Positions 54,200 to 63,903 of a stretch of 64,000 nt of DNA are shown one piece after another. Position 1 is the stretch's first letter, and each line of letters opens with the position of its first letter. The position numbers and the translations under genes were made by a program. The notes beneath the pieces are model-generated. The model worked only from the letters and a program-made list of their open reading frames with translations, did no database searches and had not been told where the DNA came from. The DNA comes from Agrobacterium fabrum str. C58 (GTDB taxonomy: Bacteria; Pseudomonadota; Alphaproteobacteria; Rhizobiales; Rhizobiaceae): positions 124,001 to 188,000 of the forward strand of contig NC_003064.2 of the NCBI RefSeq assembly GCF_000092025.1, read 5' to 3'.

Positions 54200-54937
54200 T
54201 TAGGTTAGCGTGCCGCCATCAACGGTCAGGATGGTTCCGGTGATTTGTCGGGCCGCGCCAGATGCGAGGAACGCTACCGCTGCCGCGACATCCTCCGGCT
54301 CGCCGTACCGGCCGAGCGGTATTAGGGCACGCTGGAAATCTCCGAACTCGCCCTCGGCCGGATTCATTTCGGTGTTGGTTGATCCCGGCTGAATGAGGTT
54401 GACAGTGATGTCACGGGGGCCAAGTTCTCGCGCCAGACCGCGGGTAAATGATTGAAGTGCCGATTTGGTCATTGAATAAACCGTCGATGGCCCGACAATG
54501 CGTTCCGCGCCTGCGGAGCCGATTGTGACGATCCGACCACCTTTGCCAAGATAAGGCATCGCGGCTTGTGATGCCAAGATTGGGGAACGAGCGTTGACAG
54601 CAAAAAGCGCGTCGATCTCGGCGACGGTGAAATCCGCCACGTCCTTGTAGATCGCGATAGCCGCATTGTTCACCAATATGTCGAGGCCGCCCAACGCTTG
54701 CGCCGCTTGATCAACCGACCGCTTGACCGCCTCTGGGTCCATGCTATCAGCCTGGATAGCCAAGGCCTTGCGTCCTTTGCCTTCTATCGTTGCGACAACT
54801 TGCGCTGCCCGATCAGCGGCGCGTTCGTACGTGATCGCAACGTCGGCGCCTTTCTCGGCCAGAGCGATCGCAATCGCGGCTCCAATGCCGCGGGACGCAC
54901 CAGTCACGAGCGCACGTTTACCTGCTAGTTCACTCAT
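54200..54937 (-). CDS. SDR-family oxidoreductase (3-ketoacyl reductase-like)
   Basis: 245 residues. TGASRGIGAAIA, ILVNNAAI, TIGSAGAERI with Ser, YSMTKSALQSF (YxxxK) and VNLIQPGSTNTEMN; ends with TGTILTVDGG. Full-length classical SDR. It is close to the SDR at 57939 in style (TDMNP/TEMNP motif), suggesting paralogues. No obvious operon partner; the downstream region holds the ArsR remnant. Confidence 0.92.
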   Translation of the reverse strand: MSELAGKRALVTGASRGIGAAIAIALAEKGADVAITYERAADRAAQVVATIEGKGRKALAIQADSMDPEAVKRSVDQAAQALGGLDILVNNAAIAIYKDVADFTVAEIDALFAVNARSPILASQAAMPYLGKGGRIVTIGSAGAERIVGPSTVYSMTKSALQSFTRGLARELGPRDITVNLIQPGSTNTEMNPAEGEFGDFQRALIPLGRYGEPEDVAAAVAFLASGAARQITGTILTVDGGTLT

Positions 54938-55032
54938 CGATCATTCCTTTCTTTATCGACATGGGAAATGTTTCGCCCGGCCGCCTTGCGGCGGGCGTCC
55001 GTGCGGCCTGCAGCCGTACGATTATTTTCGGT

Positions 55033-55986
55033 TCAAGCGATCAGGACCGGCAGACCGCTCAAGCGGCGATTGTCCACGTCATCATGCGCTCGGGCTATCT
55101 CGTCGAACGGATAGCGTGTCGTTTCGAGATCATCGAACACGCCTGAGCGCAGCGCATCCCATAGCTGGGAAGTTGCGTTTTCGACTGCCGGTCCCCGGAC
55201 ATATTGAGGGGTTCCACCGCTGCGGACATCTACCCCCCGCCGCACAAGATCGGGGGCCGGCGCTGGCTGACCCGTCGCGGCTCCGATCGCGGCAATCACG
55301 CCACCATCACGGACACTCGAGGCGGCCAGAGCAAAGGTCGCCCGGCCGACCAAATCATAGACGACGTCGACACCGTCAGGTGCGATCGCACGGATCTTGG
55401 CGGCGATGTCTGGCTCGCCAGCGTGGAAGGCATGGGTGGAACCCGCCGCGACTTTGTCAAACTTGCCTGGCGATCCGGCGACGCCGATCACGGTTGCGCC
55501 CAGCGACCTTGCCCAGCGTGACAGGATGGCGCCAACGCTTCCCGATGCCCCAAGCACCATCACCGTATCGGCGGATTTGAGATCGTGTAGACCACGAATC
55601 CCCATCCAGGCCGTCGCACCCTTCGCCAGGAAGGTCGCCGCAGTCTCGTTCGAGATATCGGCGGGCAGGCGGATGAGCGGCGCTGTCGGAATGACCCTCT
55701 CGGTAGCATAGGCGCCTTCCGAAAAGAAGTAAGCGACCCGGTCACCGACCGACAACCCCTCGACGCCGGATCCGACCTCGGTGATGGTACCGGCTGCTTC
55801 AAAACCGGGAACCGCCGGCAACGCCATCGGATACTGGCCTTTTCGTATCATCGTATCGACGAAGTTGAGGCCGATCGCGTCTTGAATGAGCCTGACCTCG
55901 CCGGCACGGGGCGCGTGCAGGTCTTGCTTGATAACCTGCAAAACCGACGGTCCACCGGCCGACTGCATTTGAATGAATCTTGTCAC
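55033..55986 (-). CDS. Zinc-free quinone oxidoreductase (MDR family)
   Basis: 317 residues from GTG 55986, with CGGAG upstream; the frame is open to 56166 but that region overlaps the next gene. Medium-chain dehydrogenase features: VPGFEAAGTITEVGSGVEGLSVGDRVAYF, cofactor site VMVLGASGSVGAILSRWA, VDVVYDLVG. It lacks the structural zinc Cys cluster. Lies 67 bp after the reductase-like gene at 56054, same strand, likely cotranscribed. Confidence 0.88.
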   Translation of the reverse strand: MTRFIQMQSAGGPSVLQVIKQDLHAPRAGEVRLIQDAIGLNFVDTMIRKGQYPMALPAVPGFEAAGTITEVGSGVEGLSVGDRVAYFFSEGAYATERVIPTAPLIRLPADISNETAATFLAKGATAWMGIRGLHDLKSADTVMVLGASGSVGAILSRWARSLGATVIGVAGSPGKFDKVAAGSTHAFHAGEPDIAAKIRAIAPDGVDVVYDLVGRATFALAASSVRDGGVIAAIGAATGQPAPAPDLVRRGVDVRSGGTPQYVRGPAVENATSQLWDALRSGVFDDLETTRYPFDEIARAHDDVDNRRLSGLPVLIA

Positions 55987-56053
55987 GATATTTTCTCCGG
56001 ATTTCAGATGGCGCGCCGCGCTCCGATTGCAGACGGCTGGAGCGCAGTGATGT

Positions 56054-56650
56054 TCAGTCGAACTTGACGAGATTGAGAGCGGGCAGCGGACCGCCTGGGA
56101 ACTGAAGCAGTTGGCTGCCGACCGGAAGCCCGCCGAGATCGATCCCGAAGAAGCCGATGCGATCAATGATGGCGCCGACCTCAGCCTTCGCCCTCATATC
56201 GTCGCCCGAGTAAAACAGGACGCGCCTGCCTCCTTCCGAGTGGGGGTCGCCCGACAGTTGCTTTGGCGTCAGATGGTTGAACGCCTTGACGACGCGCGCG
56301 CCTGGCACGAGGGCGGTGAAAATATCCGTAGAGGTGCGGCCGCCAAGGTCCGCCGGCCTGTAAAGCGGCGCTTCGATGGAGTTGTTGGCGTCGATTACGA
56401 TCCTGTCGCCGAAGTTCAAACCGGCGAGCGCGCCAGGTATCTTTGACCACGGGACTGCCACGAGAACGATGGCTTGCGCCGCGGCCTCTGGGACGCTTCC
56501 AGCCCGAATTGTGCTTCCAAGTTTTGAAACAAGCGCCGTGAGGCTTTCCGGTCCTCGGCTGTTTGCGATCACGGCTTCTATTCCTGCCTTGCCGAGCGCA
56601 GTGGCAAATGCGCCCCCGATATTGCCGGCTCCGATAATTCCAACTGTCAT
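56054..56650 (-). CDS. NADPH-dependent F420 reductase-like oxidoreductase
   Basis: 198 residues from ATG 56650, with AAGGAG just upstream. N-terminal Rossmann motif GIIGAGNIGGAFATALG and NSRGPESL, then IVLVAVPWSKIP and VVKAFNHLTPKQL. Matches the NADP oxidoreductase coenzyme F420-dependent family, which in proteobacteria usually acts on other substrates. Divergent from a LysR regulator at 56842. Confidence 0.85.
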   Translation of the reverse strand: MTVGIIGAGNIGGAFATALGKAGIEAVIANSRGPESLTALVSKLGSTIRAGSVPEAAAQAIVLVAVPWSKIPGALAGLNFGDRIVIDANNSIEAPLYRPADLGGRTSTDIFTALVPGARVVKAFNHLTPKQLSGDPHSEGGRRVLFYSGDDMRAKAEVGAIIDRIGFFGIDLGGLPVGSQLLQFPGGPLPALNLVKFD

Positions 56651-56841
56651 CACCCACTCCTTTGCGGTTCGTGAGAATTCTGTCTGCGACGGTCGGTTTT
56701 CCCGCTGCATCCTGGGCGTGATGCCGTTGGCGTTGCAGAAATCCGCTTTTGCTGTTGGCTGGAATATGGCTGGCAAATACACGCAGCATAAGTCATAGAT
56801 GAATTGTTTTAGTTTCAATCAATGTTTGAAGGTTACGCTTT

Positions 56842-57771
56842 ATGGAGACACTGGCAAACCTCGAAGCGTTCGTTCGAAGCGCAGAAGCAAGCAGCTTTTC
56901 TGGGGCGGCACGGCGTCTCTCGATCACACCGGCCGCAGTCAGCCGGAATGTTGCAATGCTGGAACGCAACCTCGGTATACGGCTGTTTCACCGCTCAACG
57001 CGGAAGTTGACCCTGACCGAGGCGGGGGAGTCGTTTCTGGCAAGCATAGGGGACAGCCTGAACCACCTTCAGGGGGCAATCGACGGGGCATCACAAACGA
57101 AGGGCGAGCCCGTCGGCGTTTTGAAGCTCAGTATGAGTTTGTCGTTCGCGATGGGATACGTTCTCCCCGCACTGCCCGACTTTCTGGCCCGTTATCCGGG
57201 CGTCCGACCTGACTGGCATTTCGACAGCCGCAAGGTCGATCTTATCGCCGAGGGTTTCGACGCCGCGATCGGCGGTGGTTTCGAACTCAATCCTGGCATC
57301 GTTTCCACGACGCTCGCACCCGTGCACGTTATCGCGGTCGCATCGCCCAGCTATTTTGCTGCACGTCGCCGGCCGACCAGCCCCGTCGATCTGGCCGATC
57401 ATGCCGGAATCTTGATGCGGTCCTCGAATTCGGGCCGGATCAGGCAATGGATGATGCGGGACGCTCAAGGACGCGAAGAGCGCGCGCTCCTCAACGAGAC
57501 GATTGTGATGAGCGACGCCGCGCCCATGGTCCAGGCGGCAATCGCGGGGTTGGGAATTGCATTGTTGGCTGTACCCGATGTGCTGCCGCATATGGAAAGT
57601 GGCGCGCTCGAACGTATCCTTCCGAAGTGGTATGCCGATGCCGGATCTATTTCGCTCTATTACTCAGGCCGCGTGCTACAACCACTAAAAACACGCGCTT
57701 TCATCGACTTCTATACCGAGTATTTCCGTCGCGAGCGCCTCAGTGCCCGGTTTGCAGGCAGTCTCGGCTAA
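56842..57771 (+). CDS. LysR-family transcriptional regulator
   Basis: 309 residues. N-terminal winged HTH (LANLEAFVRSAEASSFSGAARRLSITPAAVSRNVAMLERNLGIRLFHRSTRKLTLTEAG) and a LysR substrate-binding domain. Divergent from the 55033-56650 reductase pair with a 191-bp intergenic region, the standard arrangement for LysR control. Confidence 0.93.
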   Translation: METLANLEAFVRSAEASSFSGAARRLSITPAAVSRNVAMLERNLGIRLFHRSTRKLTLTEAGESFLASIGDSLNHLQGAIDGASQTKGEPVGVLKLSMSLSFAMGYVLPALPDFLARYPGVRPDWHFDSRKVDLIAEGFDAAIGGGFELNPGIVSTTLAPVHVIAVASPSYFAARRRPTSPVDLADHAGILMRSSNSGRIRQWMMRDAQGREERALLNETIVMSDAAPMVQAAIAGLGIALLAVPDVLPHMESGALERILPKWYADAGSISLYYSGRVLQPLKTRAFIDFYTEYFRRERLSARFAGSLG

Positions 57772-57938
57772 TGTCCACACGTCCTTGTTAGCTTCTTTGA
57801 AAACCGTGGTCTTTTGACTGCGTCGAATATCCCATATTCAACACATGCTTGAAGATGATCCAACCGATATGATGCTAATATTCTAGGACAGGGATGGGCA
57901 AATATATCACTCCACAGACACGTAAAAGGAGTGAAAAA

Positions 57939-58703
57939 ATGATTGACTTAACCTCGTCTCGATATCTTCCACTGAACGGAAAGATCGCACTTGTCACGGG
58001 TGGATCGCGATCTATTGGCGCATCAATTGCCCAGCGTCTCGCAGCGGATGGCGCTCAGGTTGCCTTCACCTATCGTGGATCACCTGCGAAGGCTGAGGAA
58101 GTTGCTGTCGCCATAGAAAAAACGGGCGCGCGCGCGCTGGCTATTGCCGCGGATGCCGCTGATCCGGACGCGATACGCGCTGCCGTTGCCGCGACGGTCG
58201 ATAAGTTCGGCGGCCTCGACATTTTGGTGAACAATGCCGGTATTGCCTTTGCCGGTCCGATCGACGAAATCGCCTTCGATGACTATCAGGCAATGCTCGC
58301 AATCAACGTAACCGGCGTTTTCGTTGCCACGCAGGAGGCCGTACGCCATATGAAGGATGGCGGCCGGATCATACATATTGGCAGTTCGATCACGAAATAT
58401 GCCGGGGTTCCTGGGCTGTCAGCATACGGCCTCACCAAAGGGGCAGTCGCCGGTTTCAACCGCAGTTTGGCTCATGACCTCGGGCCACGCGGCATCACAG
58501 TCAACACCGTGCATCCAGGCCCAACCGACACTGATATGAACCCTGTTGATGGTGAGTTTGCCGCTATGCAGATCTCGCGTATCGCGGCGGGCCGCTATGG
58601 AAAGCCCCGGGAAATTGCGAACGTGGTGGCATTCCTTGCAAGTCCGGAAGCCTCGTTTGTAACAGGTGCCGACATCCGGGCCGATGGTGGTTTCACATCC
58701 TGA
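57939..58703 (+). CDS. SDR-family oxidoreductase
   Basis: 254 residues from ATG 57939, with AAAGGAGTG directly upstream; an in-frame codon at 57894 is less likely. TGGSRSIGASIAQ (variant glycine motif with Ser), ILVNNAGIA, IHIGSSITKYAG, YGLTKGAVAGF (YxxxK), HPGPTDTDMNP and VTGADIRADGG. Probably a target of one of the neighbouring LysR regulators. Confidence 0.92.
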   Translation: MIDLTSSRYLPLNGKIALVTGGSRSIGASIAQRLAADGAQVAFTYRGSPAKAEEVAVAIEKTGARALAIAADAADPDAIRAAVAATVDKFGGLDILVNNAGIAFAGPIDEIAFDDYQAMLAINVTGVFVATQEAVRHMKDGGRIIHIGSSITKYAGVPGLSAYGLTKGAVAGFNRSLAHDLGPRGITVNTVHPGPTDTDMNPVDGEFAAMQISRIAAGRYGKPREIANVVAFLASPEASFVTGADIRADGGFTS

Positions 58704-58975
58704 AACTGCCGGGGCGAAATGCAAAATTCGCTTCGCCAGCCGCAGCGATTTCGACGCCTCGCCAACAATCAGGGCTCAAGGCGGGCTTGACCGACGCGGT
58801 TGCAAGACGCCGTCGCGGCTTGGCACGATCAAAAACAAGAAGTCGCCTTCGGCCGGTTCACCGTTGTAATCTCGATCTGGAATGCGCGCGTGGCGCCGCC
58901 GTTCAAGCGCAAAACCGCACCGCTGCATATGAACTCGTGTTCGCGCGCGCATCGGAACCGGACAATAATCACGTA

Positions 58976-59902
58976 TCATCCACGGTGATTGAGGATGTTT
59001 TCCAGCCCTTTATCCCAGTAGGGTTGATTGCCGAACCGATTGACAAGCCAGTCGATGAACACTCTCACTTTCGGTGCCAGTTCGCGAGAACTTGGATACA
59101 ACGCCCAAAGCGTCTGGGTTGAGATCAGCGGGTACTCCGGAAGGACCGGCACCAATGCGCCGGACTGTAGCTCCTCCGATGCGCACCACGTGGCCATCAG
59201 CGCAATGCCCAGCCCGGCGGAAGCGGCATCGCGCACTGCAGTACCGTCATTGATGCGGAGACTCGGAGTAACACGTCGTTCGATCACCACGGAACCTTTT
59301 CCCCGAAATGTCCAAAGATCCAGCGCGCCGACGACAAGGCAGGTATGTTCCGCCAGGTCGTCGGGCGTGCTGGGCCGGCCGTGTTTTTCGAGATATTCGG
59401 GCGACGCGACCAGCACGCGATTGTCGGGAGCAAGCCGCCGCGCGACAAAGGATGAATCGCTGAGCTCGGTATAACGAACCGCGACATCGAAGGCACCCTC
59501 GACCAGATCAACGATACTGTCCGAAATGCGCAAATCAAGCGCCAAGTCGGGATATTGCCTGCAGAAGTCAGCCAGACCCGGCACAATATGCATTCGCGCG
59601 AACGAGGCGGGGGCCGCTATTCGTAATGTGCCGCGAGGCGCTGCTTGCTCTCGCCCAAGTGCCGCTCGGGCAGCCTCCGCAGCGACGACAATATGTTCCG
59701 CATGCGGCAGGAACGCCAGACCGTCTTCAGTCAAAGTTGCTTGCCGTGTGGTGCGATGGACGAGCCTTGCACTGAGTTTTCGCTCGAGAACCAACAGTTT
59801 GGCGCTCGCGCCAGCAGGCGTCAGACCCAAGTCGCGCGCTGCGGCACTGATGCTGCGCAGTTGAGCAATCCGTACGAAGAGATTTAATTCGTCCACGTCC
59901 AT
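58976..59902 (-). CDS. LysR-family transcriptional regulator
   Basis: 308 residues from ATG 59902. HTH LNLFVRIAQLRSISAAARDLGLTPAGASAKLLVLERKLSARLVHRTTRQATLTEDG, followed by the effector domain (LALDLRISDSIVDLVEGAFDVAVR; GTAVRDAASAGLGIALMATWC). Divergent from the quinone-oxidoreductase operon at 60097 with 194 bp between. Confidence 0.93.
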   Translation of the reverse strand: MDVDELNLFVRIAQLRSISAAARDLGLTPAGASAKLLVLERKLSARLVHRTTRQATLTEDGLAFLPHAEHIVVAAEAARAALGREQAAPRGTLRIAAPASFARMHIVPGLADFCRQYPDLALDLRISDSIVDLVEGAFDVAVRYTELSDSSFVARRLAPDNRVLVASPEYLEKHGRPSTPDDLAEHTCLVVGALDLWTFRGKGSVVIERRVTPSLRINDGTAVRDAASAGLGIALMATWCASEELQSGALVPVLPEYPLISTQTLWALYPSSRELAPKVRVFIDWLVNRFGNQPYWDKGLENILNHRG

Positions 59903-60096
59903 TCGCTGACTTTCAAATTTTTTTTGAAGGTGATCCTTAATCCGGGCCACTACCGAAAGCAATCGCGATAAATCACATAGGAGCTATTGAAACGGCGGCG
60001 GACGCTTTGAGGCCGGCAATGCTCCAACGGCGGAGCATGTTTCTCGTCCGACGCCGTCGACCAGAATCATTACCTTCGATAGAACAGGAACCTGAA

Positions 60097-61083
60097 ATGA
60101 AAGCGATGTCACTCAAATCCTTTGGCGGCCCAGAAGCCTTTGATCTTGTCGAAGTTCCAAAGCCTCTTCCGAAGGCGGGGCAGGTTTTGGTACGGGTCCA
60201 TGCCACATCGATCAATCCCCTCGACTACCAAGTTCGGCGAGGCGATTATCGCGACCTGGTGCCGTTGCCGGCAATTACCGGCCATGACGTATCGGGCGTT
60301 GTCGAAGCTACCGGTCCGGGGGTAACAATGTTCGCTCCAGGAGACGAGGTCTGGTACACGCCACAGATCTTCGACGGGCCAGGCAGTTATGCCGAATACC
60401 ACGTTGCGAACGAAAATATCATCGGACGCAAACCCAGCTCGCTGACCCATCTTGAGGCTGCGAGCCTTAGCCTGGTTGGAGGAACCGCCTGGGAAGCGCT
60501 TGTCTCGCGTGCTGCCCTGAGGGTTGGTGAAAGCATATTGATCCATGGCGGCGCTGGAGGGGTAGGGCACGTCGCTATCCAAGTTGCGAAAGCCATCGGA
60601 GCAAAGGTCTACACGACCGTCCGTGAAGAAAACTTCGAGTTTGCGCGAAGTGTCGGAGCTGACGTCGTCATTGATTACAGAAAAGAGGATTATGTCGCCG
60701 CCATCATGCGGGAGACTGAAGGCCTCGGAGTAGACGTCGTGTTCGACACTCTCGGCGGCGAAACATTGTCCCACAGCCCGAAGGTGCTTGCACAATTCGG
60801 TCGTGTCGTCTCGATCGTGGACATCGCCCGGCCGCAAAATCTCATTGAGGCATGGGGCAGGAACGCGAGTTACCACTTCGTCTTCACAAGGCAGAACCAA
60901 GGCAAGCTCAACGAGCTGAACGTTTTGGTGGAACGTGGTCAGCTGAGGCCGCACGTGGGCGCCGTCTATTCGCTCGCCGACCTTCCGCTTGCCCATGCGC
61001 TGCTCGAGAAACCAAACAACGGTTTGCGCGGTAAGATCGCGATTGCCATTGACCCGCAGGCTGAGACAAAGGTGCAATCATGA
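60097..61083 (+). CDS. Quinone oxidoreductase/zinc-type alcohol dehydrogenase family
   Basis: 328 residues from ATG 60097. MDR motifs: [70 protein letters not shown]. No zinc Cys cluster. Overlaps the next start as ATGA, so it is the first gene of a short operon with 61080-61412 and perhaps the hydrolase. Confidence 0.9.
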   Translation: MKAMSLKSFGGPEAFDLVEVPKPLPKAGQVLVRVHATSINPLDYQVRRGDYRDLVPLPAITGHDVSGVVEATGPGVTMFAPGDEVWYTPQIFDGPGSYAEYHVANENIIGRKPSSLTHLEAASLSLVGGTAWEALVSRAALRVGESILIHGGAGGVGHVAIQVAKAIGAKVYTTVREENFEFARSVGADVVIDYRKEDYVAAIMRETEGLGVDVVFDTLGGETLSHSPKVLAQFGRVVSIVDIARPQNLIEAWGRNASYHFVFTRQNQGKLNELNVLVERGQLRPHVGAVYSLADLPLAHALLEKPNNGLRGKIAIAIDPQAETKVQS

Positions 61084-61412
61084 TTTATGAGATCGCTATG
61101 CTGCCGGTCCAAAAGGACAAGATCAGCGAGTTCAGACAAGCGTTCGGAGACGTTGTTCCTCTGCTCAAGCGTGCGCGGGGTTACCGCGGTCACGTTCTCG
61201 CCCAAGGGGTCGAAACGCCGGAGGTATTCAATCTGATCGTGCGATGGCGGTCGCTTAACGATCATACTCCGGGTTTCGAAGCGAGCGAAGACCATGAGCA
61301 GTTCATGGAAGGCATACAGGACTACTTCTCGGGGGAACCGACGGTCTATCATCTCGAGGGCGACAACAGCGGCTGGAGTGACTATCGTCATGGGAAAAGC
61401 GGCGCGGCTTAG
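61080..61412 (+). CDS. Antibiotic biosynthesis monooxygenase-like (ABM) small protein
   Basis: 110 residues. Ferredoxin-like ABM pattern: [58 protein letters not shown], then [14 protein letters not shown] overlap with the oxidoreductase indicates coupling. These proteins act as small monooxygenases or Dabb-type helpers; here the substrate is unknown. Confidence 0.85.
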   Translation: MIYEIAMLPVQKDKISEFRQAFGDVVPLLKRARGYRGHVLAQGVETPEVFNLIVRWRSLNDHTPGFEASEDHEQFMEGIQDYFSGEPTVYHLEGDNSGWSDYRHGKSGAA

Positions 61413-61526
61413 AGCGCACAACGGCAAGGGTTCCGCTAATAGCAACGCCGGGTTTCTCTGACGCCGACTTCCGCGATGCCACCATGTCCCTATTCTCCTG
61501 ACAACAACCACCAAGGAGATCGCGAC

Positions 61527-62249
61527 ATGCCTGCAGTCCTCGTCCACGGCGTACCCGACACCCACCGGCTCTGGGACACCGTTCGCTCTCATCTTGAGCG
61601 CAGTGACATTATAACGATCGATCTTCCCGGCTTCGGTAATCCGTTGCCATCAGACTTCAGGTCAACAAAGGAAGAGTATCTCGACTGGCTGATCAACCGG
61701 ATCGATGAGATTGGCGAACCCGTAGATCTGGTCGGCCATGACTGGGGCTGCCTTCTGACAGGCCGTCTGACGTCGATCCGGCCGGATCTGGTGCGGACCT
61801 GGACCGGCATCAGTGGGCCGATCGACCCGGAATATCCGTGGCACTATCTCGCCAAGATCTGGCAGACGCCAGGTGAGGGCGAGCAATGGATGAAGGATCT
61901 CGACCTCGAGGAATTTGCGGCGAAACTCATCGAGGCGCAGATGCCGAAAGATGCGGCGGATGAATCGGTTCGGCATCTCGATGCCACTATGCGGGCAAGC
62001 ATTCTCGCACTTTACCGTTCCGCAATCGGGGTAGGGGCGGAGTGGAAGCCGGGTCTGAGCAGCATAACCGCGCCAGCGCTGGTGATCTGGGGCCTGGACG
62101 ATCCGTTTCTGCCGCACCGCTTCGCCGACGAGCTCGGCAATGCCACACACGCACGCGCCGTCGTTAAGCTGCGCACCTCGCATTGGCCGATGATAGAGCG
62201 TCCGGCCGATGTCGCGCGCGAACTCGAGGCCCATTGGGCTCACGGTTAA
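61527..62249 (+). CDS. Alpha/beta hydrolase with Asp nucleophile elbow
   Basis: 240 residues from ATG 61527, preceded by AAGGAG. LVHGVPDTHRLWD (oxyanion HG), nucleophile elbow VGHDWGCLL (Asp, as in epoxide hydrolases and haloalkane dehalogenases), acid WGLDDPFLP and His in TSHWPMIERP. 115 bp after the ABM gene and probably part of the same unit. Confidence 0.88.
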   Translation: MPAVLVHGVPDTHRLWDTVRSHLERSDIITIDLPGFGNPLPSDFRSTKEEYLDWLINRIDEIGEPVDLVGHDWGCLLTGRLTSIRPDLVRTWTGISGPIDPEYPWHYLAKIWQTPGEGEQWMKDLDLEEFAAKLIEAQMPKDAADESVRHLDATMRASILALYRSAIGVGAEWKPGLSSITAPALVIWGLDDPFLPHRFADELGNATHARAVVKLRTSHWPMIERPADVARELEAHWAHG

Positions 62250-62409
62250 CGCCCTACGCTTGCGTCACTTGGGCTCAAACCCACGCAGCCGCAACGTGAA
62301 CGGCAATGCTTGGTCTCTCGCTATGTGCCCAAGCATTTGTCCGGAAACGAAACCATGTGACGCAGCACGGCGAGCATTGCCGGGCTGCACCAGACAGGAG
62401 CACGCCTAC

Positions 62410-63534
62410 ATGACCAATTCAGCAAACTCCCGGATCGGCGTCGGCATCGTCGGCGCCAGTGCCGATCGAGGCTGGGGCGGAATTGCTCACGTCCCGGCAC
62501 TGCGGGCGCTCGATGCGTTCCAGATCCGCGCCGTCAGCACAACTCGTATGGAGAGTGCGAGCCGACTGGGCGCCGATCTCGCCTTTGACACACATCAGGC
62601 GCTGGTCGTTCGGCCGGAGGTCGACTTGGTGGTGGTTGCGGTCAAGGTGCCGGATCACAAGCAGATCGTTTCGGACGCGCTCGCCGCGGGCAAGATGGTC
62701 TATTGCGAATGGCCGCTCGCGCGAAATCTATCGGAAGCCGAAGCGCTGGAGGGGCTTGCCCGCGAACGGCGGCTGCGTACGGTTATTGGCCTGCAGGGCG
62801 GCCTGCACCCGCCGATCCGCTACCTTCACGACCTCGTCCGGCAAGGCGTGATCGGCAGGCCGCTCAGCACGAGCATCCGAGCGCATCTGAACGACGACAT
62901 GTGGGTCGGCCGATATGACCCGCCATTCGAGTACATGGCTCGTGCAGAGAATGGCGCGACGCTTCAAAGCATCATGCTCGGCCACGCGCTCCAACCACTG
63001 GCCCACGTACTCGGCGGATTCGAGAGCCTGTCCGCCATCGTCGCCAATCAGCGCGGCGACGGCGTTCGCCTTTCGGATGGCTCGTCCCACCCGAAGGATG
63101 CGCCCGACGAGATCATCGTCGCCGGCGTTCTCAAAGGCGGGATCGTTACTTCGCTGCATTACAGTGCCGGACAGTCCGTCGGCTTGGTGTGGGAGATCCA
63201 GGGCACGGAAGGCAGTCTGCGCGTGGAGACGGCGTCGGGCTACATCCACTTCGGTGATATGACCATCACGTTGCGCCGCGGCAGCGAGCCTGTCCGGCAC
63301 CTACGGGTCCCAACAGCATATGCGGCTCCCGACCTGCAACTCGAAGCGCCCGCGGCGGGTGTCGCCCGGCTCTACGCCCAACTCGCCGCCGACCTCCGCG
63401 ACGGAACCGCAGATGCGCCAGACTTCGCGGTCGCGCTCGATCGTCACCGGGTGCTCGAGGCGATTACACAGGCCAATCTAACGGGTCATCGCCAGCATCT
63501 GTCCCTCCGCGTTACAGGCAACCCAAATCCCTAA
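62410..63534 (+). CDS. Gfo/Idh/MocA-family oxidoreductase
   Basis: 374 residues from ATG 62410; the frame is open to 62209 but that overlaps the hydrolase. N-terminal Rossmann (VGIVGASADRGWGGIAHVPALRAL), then VVVAVKVPDHKQIVSDALAAGKMVYCEWPLARNLSEAE with a Glu-Trp-Pro variant of the EKP motif, and the C-terminal GFO_IDH_MocA_C fold (GALVDLGHAL region replaced by SIMLGHAL). NAD(P)-dependent; substrate unknown, often sugar-like. Confidence 0.9.
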   Translation: MTNSANSRIGVGIVGASADRGWGGIAHVPALRALDAFQIRAVSTTRMESASRLGADLAFDTHQALVVRPEVDLVVVAVKVPDHKQIVSDALAAGKMVYCEWPLARNLSEAEALEGLARERRLRTVIGLQGGLHPPIRYLHDLVRQGVIGRPLSTSIRAHLNDDMWVGRYDPPFEYMARAENGATLQSIMLGHALQPLAHVLGGFESLSAIVANQRGDGVRLSDGSSHPKDAPDEIIVAGVLKGGIVTSLHYSAGQSVGLVWEIQGTEGSLRVETASGYIHFGDMTITLRRGSEPVRHLRVPTAYAAPDLQLEAPAAGVARLYAQLAADLRDGTADAPDFAVALDRHRVLEAITQANLTGHRQHLSLRVTGNPNP

Positions 63535-63903
63535 AAACCCAGGAAGGGCTCCAGTTCGCGCGCCGTCGCTCGTCTCTGCGCGTGCAACCGAAAGGCCGAG
63601 CAACCGCGTAAGCACCCGGCCTGCTTTCGCAGTACGCTCCAGGTCGACGTGTTGAAACGCCCCAGGAATGCAATCGAAGTCTGACTTCGGTACAGTTGTG
63701 CGGCCGGGTTCCAGCGTGTGTCCGGCGTTAGAAAGCGGCTTCAACACGTCGCGGGCCTTTATGGAATACGAAGATCAGATCCAATTGAGCCACCACTTTC
63801 CGATATTGTGGCTTTGACTAGATCCGGTTTACATAAAGGGGCGCATCATTGGTGAGAGGCCAGGCGCAAACGTCTCCGCTCAAGCCTCACACCAAACTCG
63901 AAA
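63535..63903. other. Intergenic gap before the leftward partial gene
   Basis: About 369 bp. A minus-strand frame (63747-63478) reads partly protein-like but overlaps the 3' end of the Gfo/Idh gene, lacks a good start and matches no family. It is not called. No clear terminator was seen. Confidence 0.35.

Noticed and set aside
54403..54415. TGATGTCAC word matching the proposed operator core
   Set aside because: It lies inside the SDR coding sequence, far from any start and from the locus that shares the motif; a chance match is expected in 64 kb.
60109..61077. 322-codon frame antisense to the quinone oxidoreductase
   Set aside because: Shadow of the MDR gene, whose cofactor motif is clear on the plus strand.
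63478..63747. 89-codon minus-strand frame after the Gfo/Idh gene
   Set aside because: Overlaps the 3' end of a real gene, starts with TTG without a ribosome site, and matches no family, although part of it looks protein-like.
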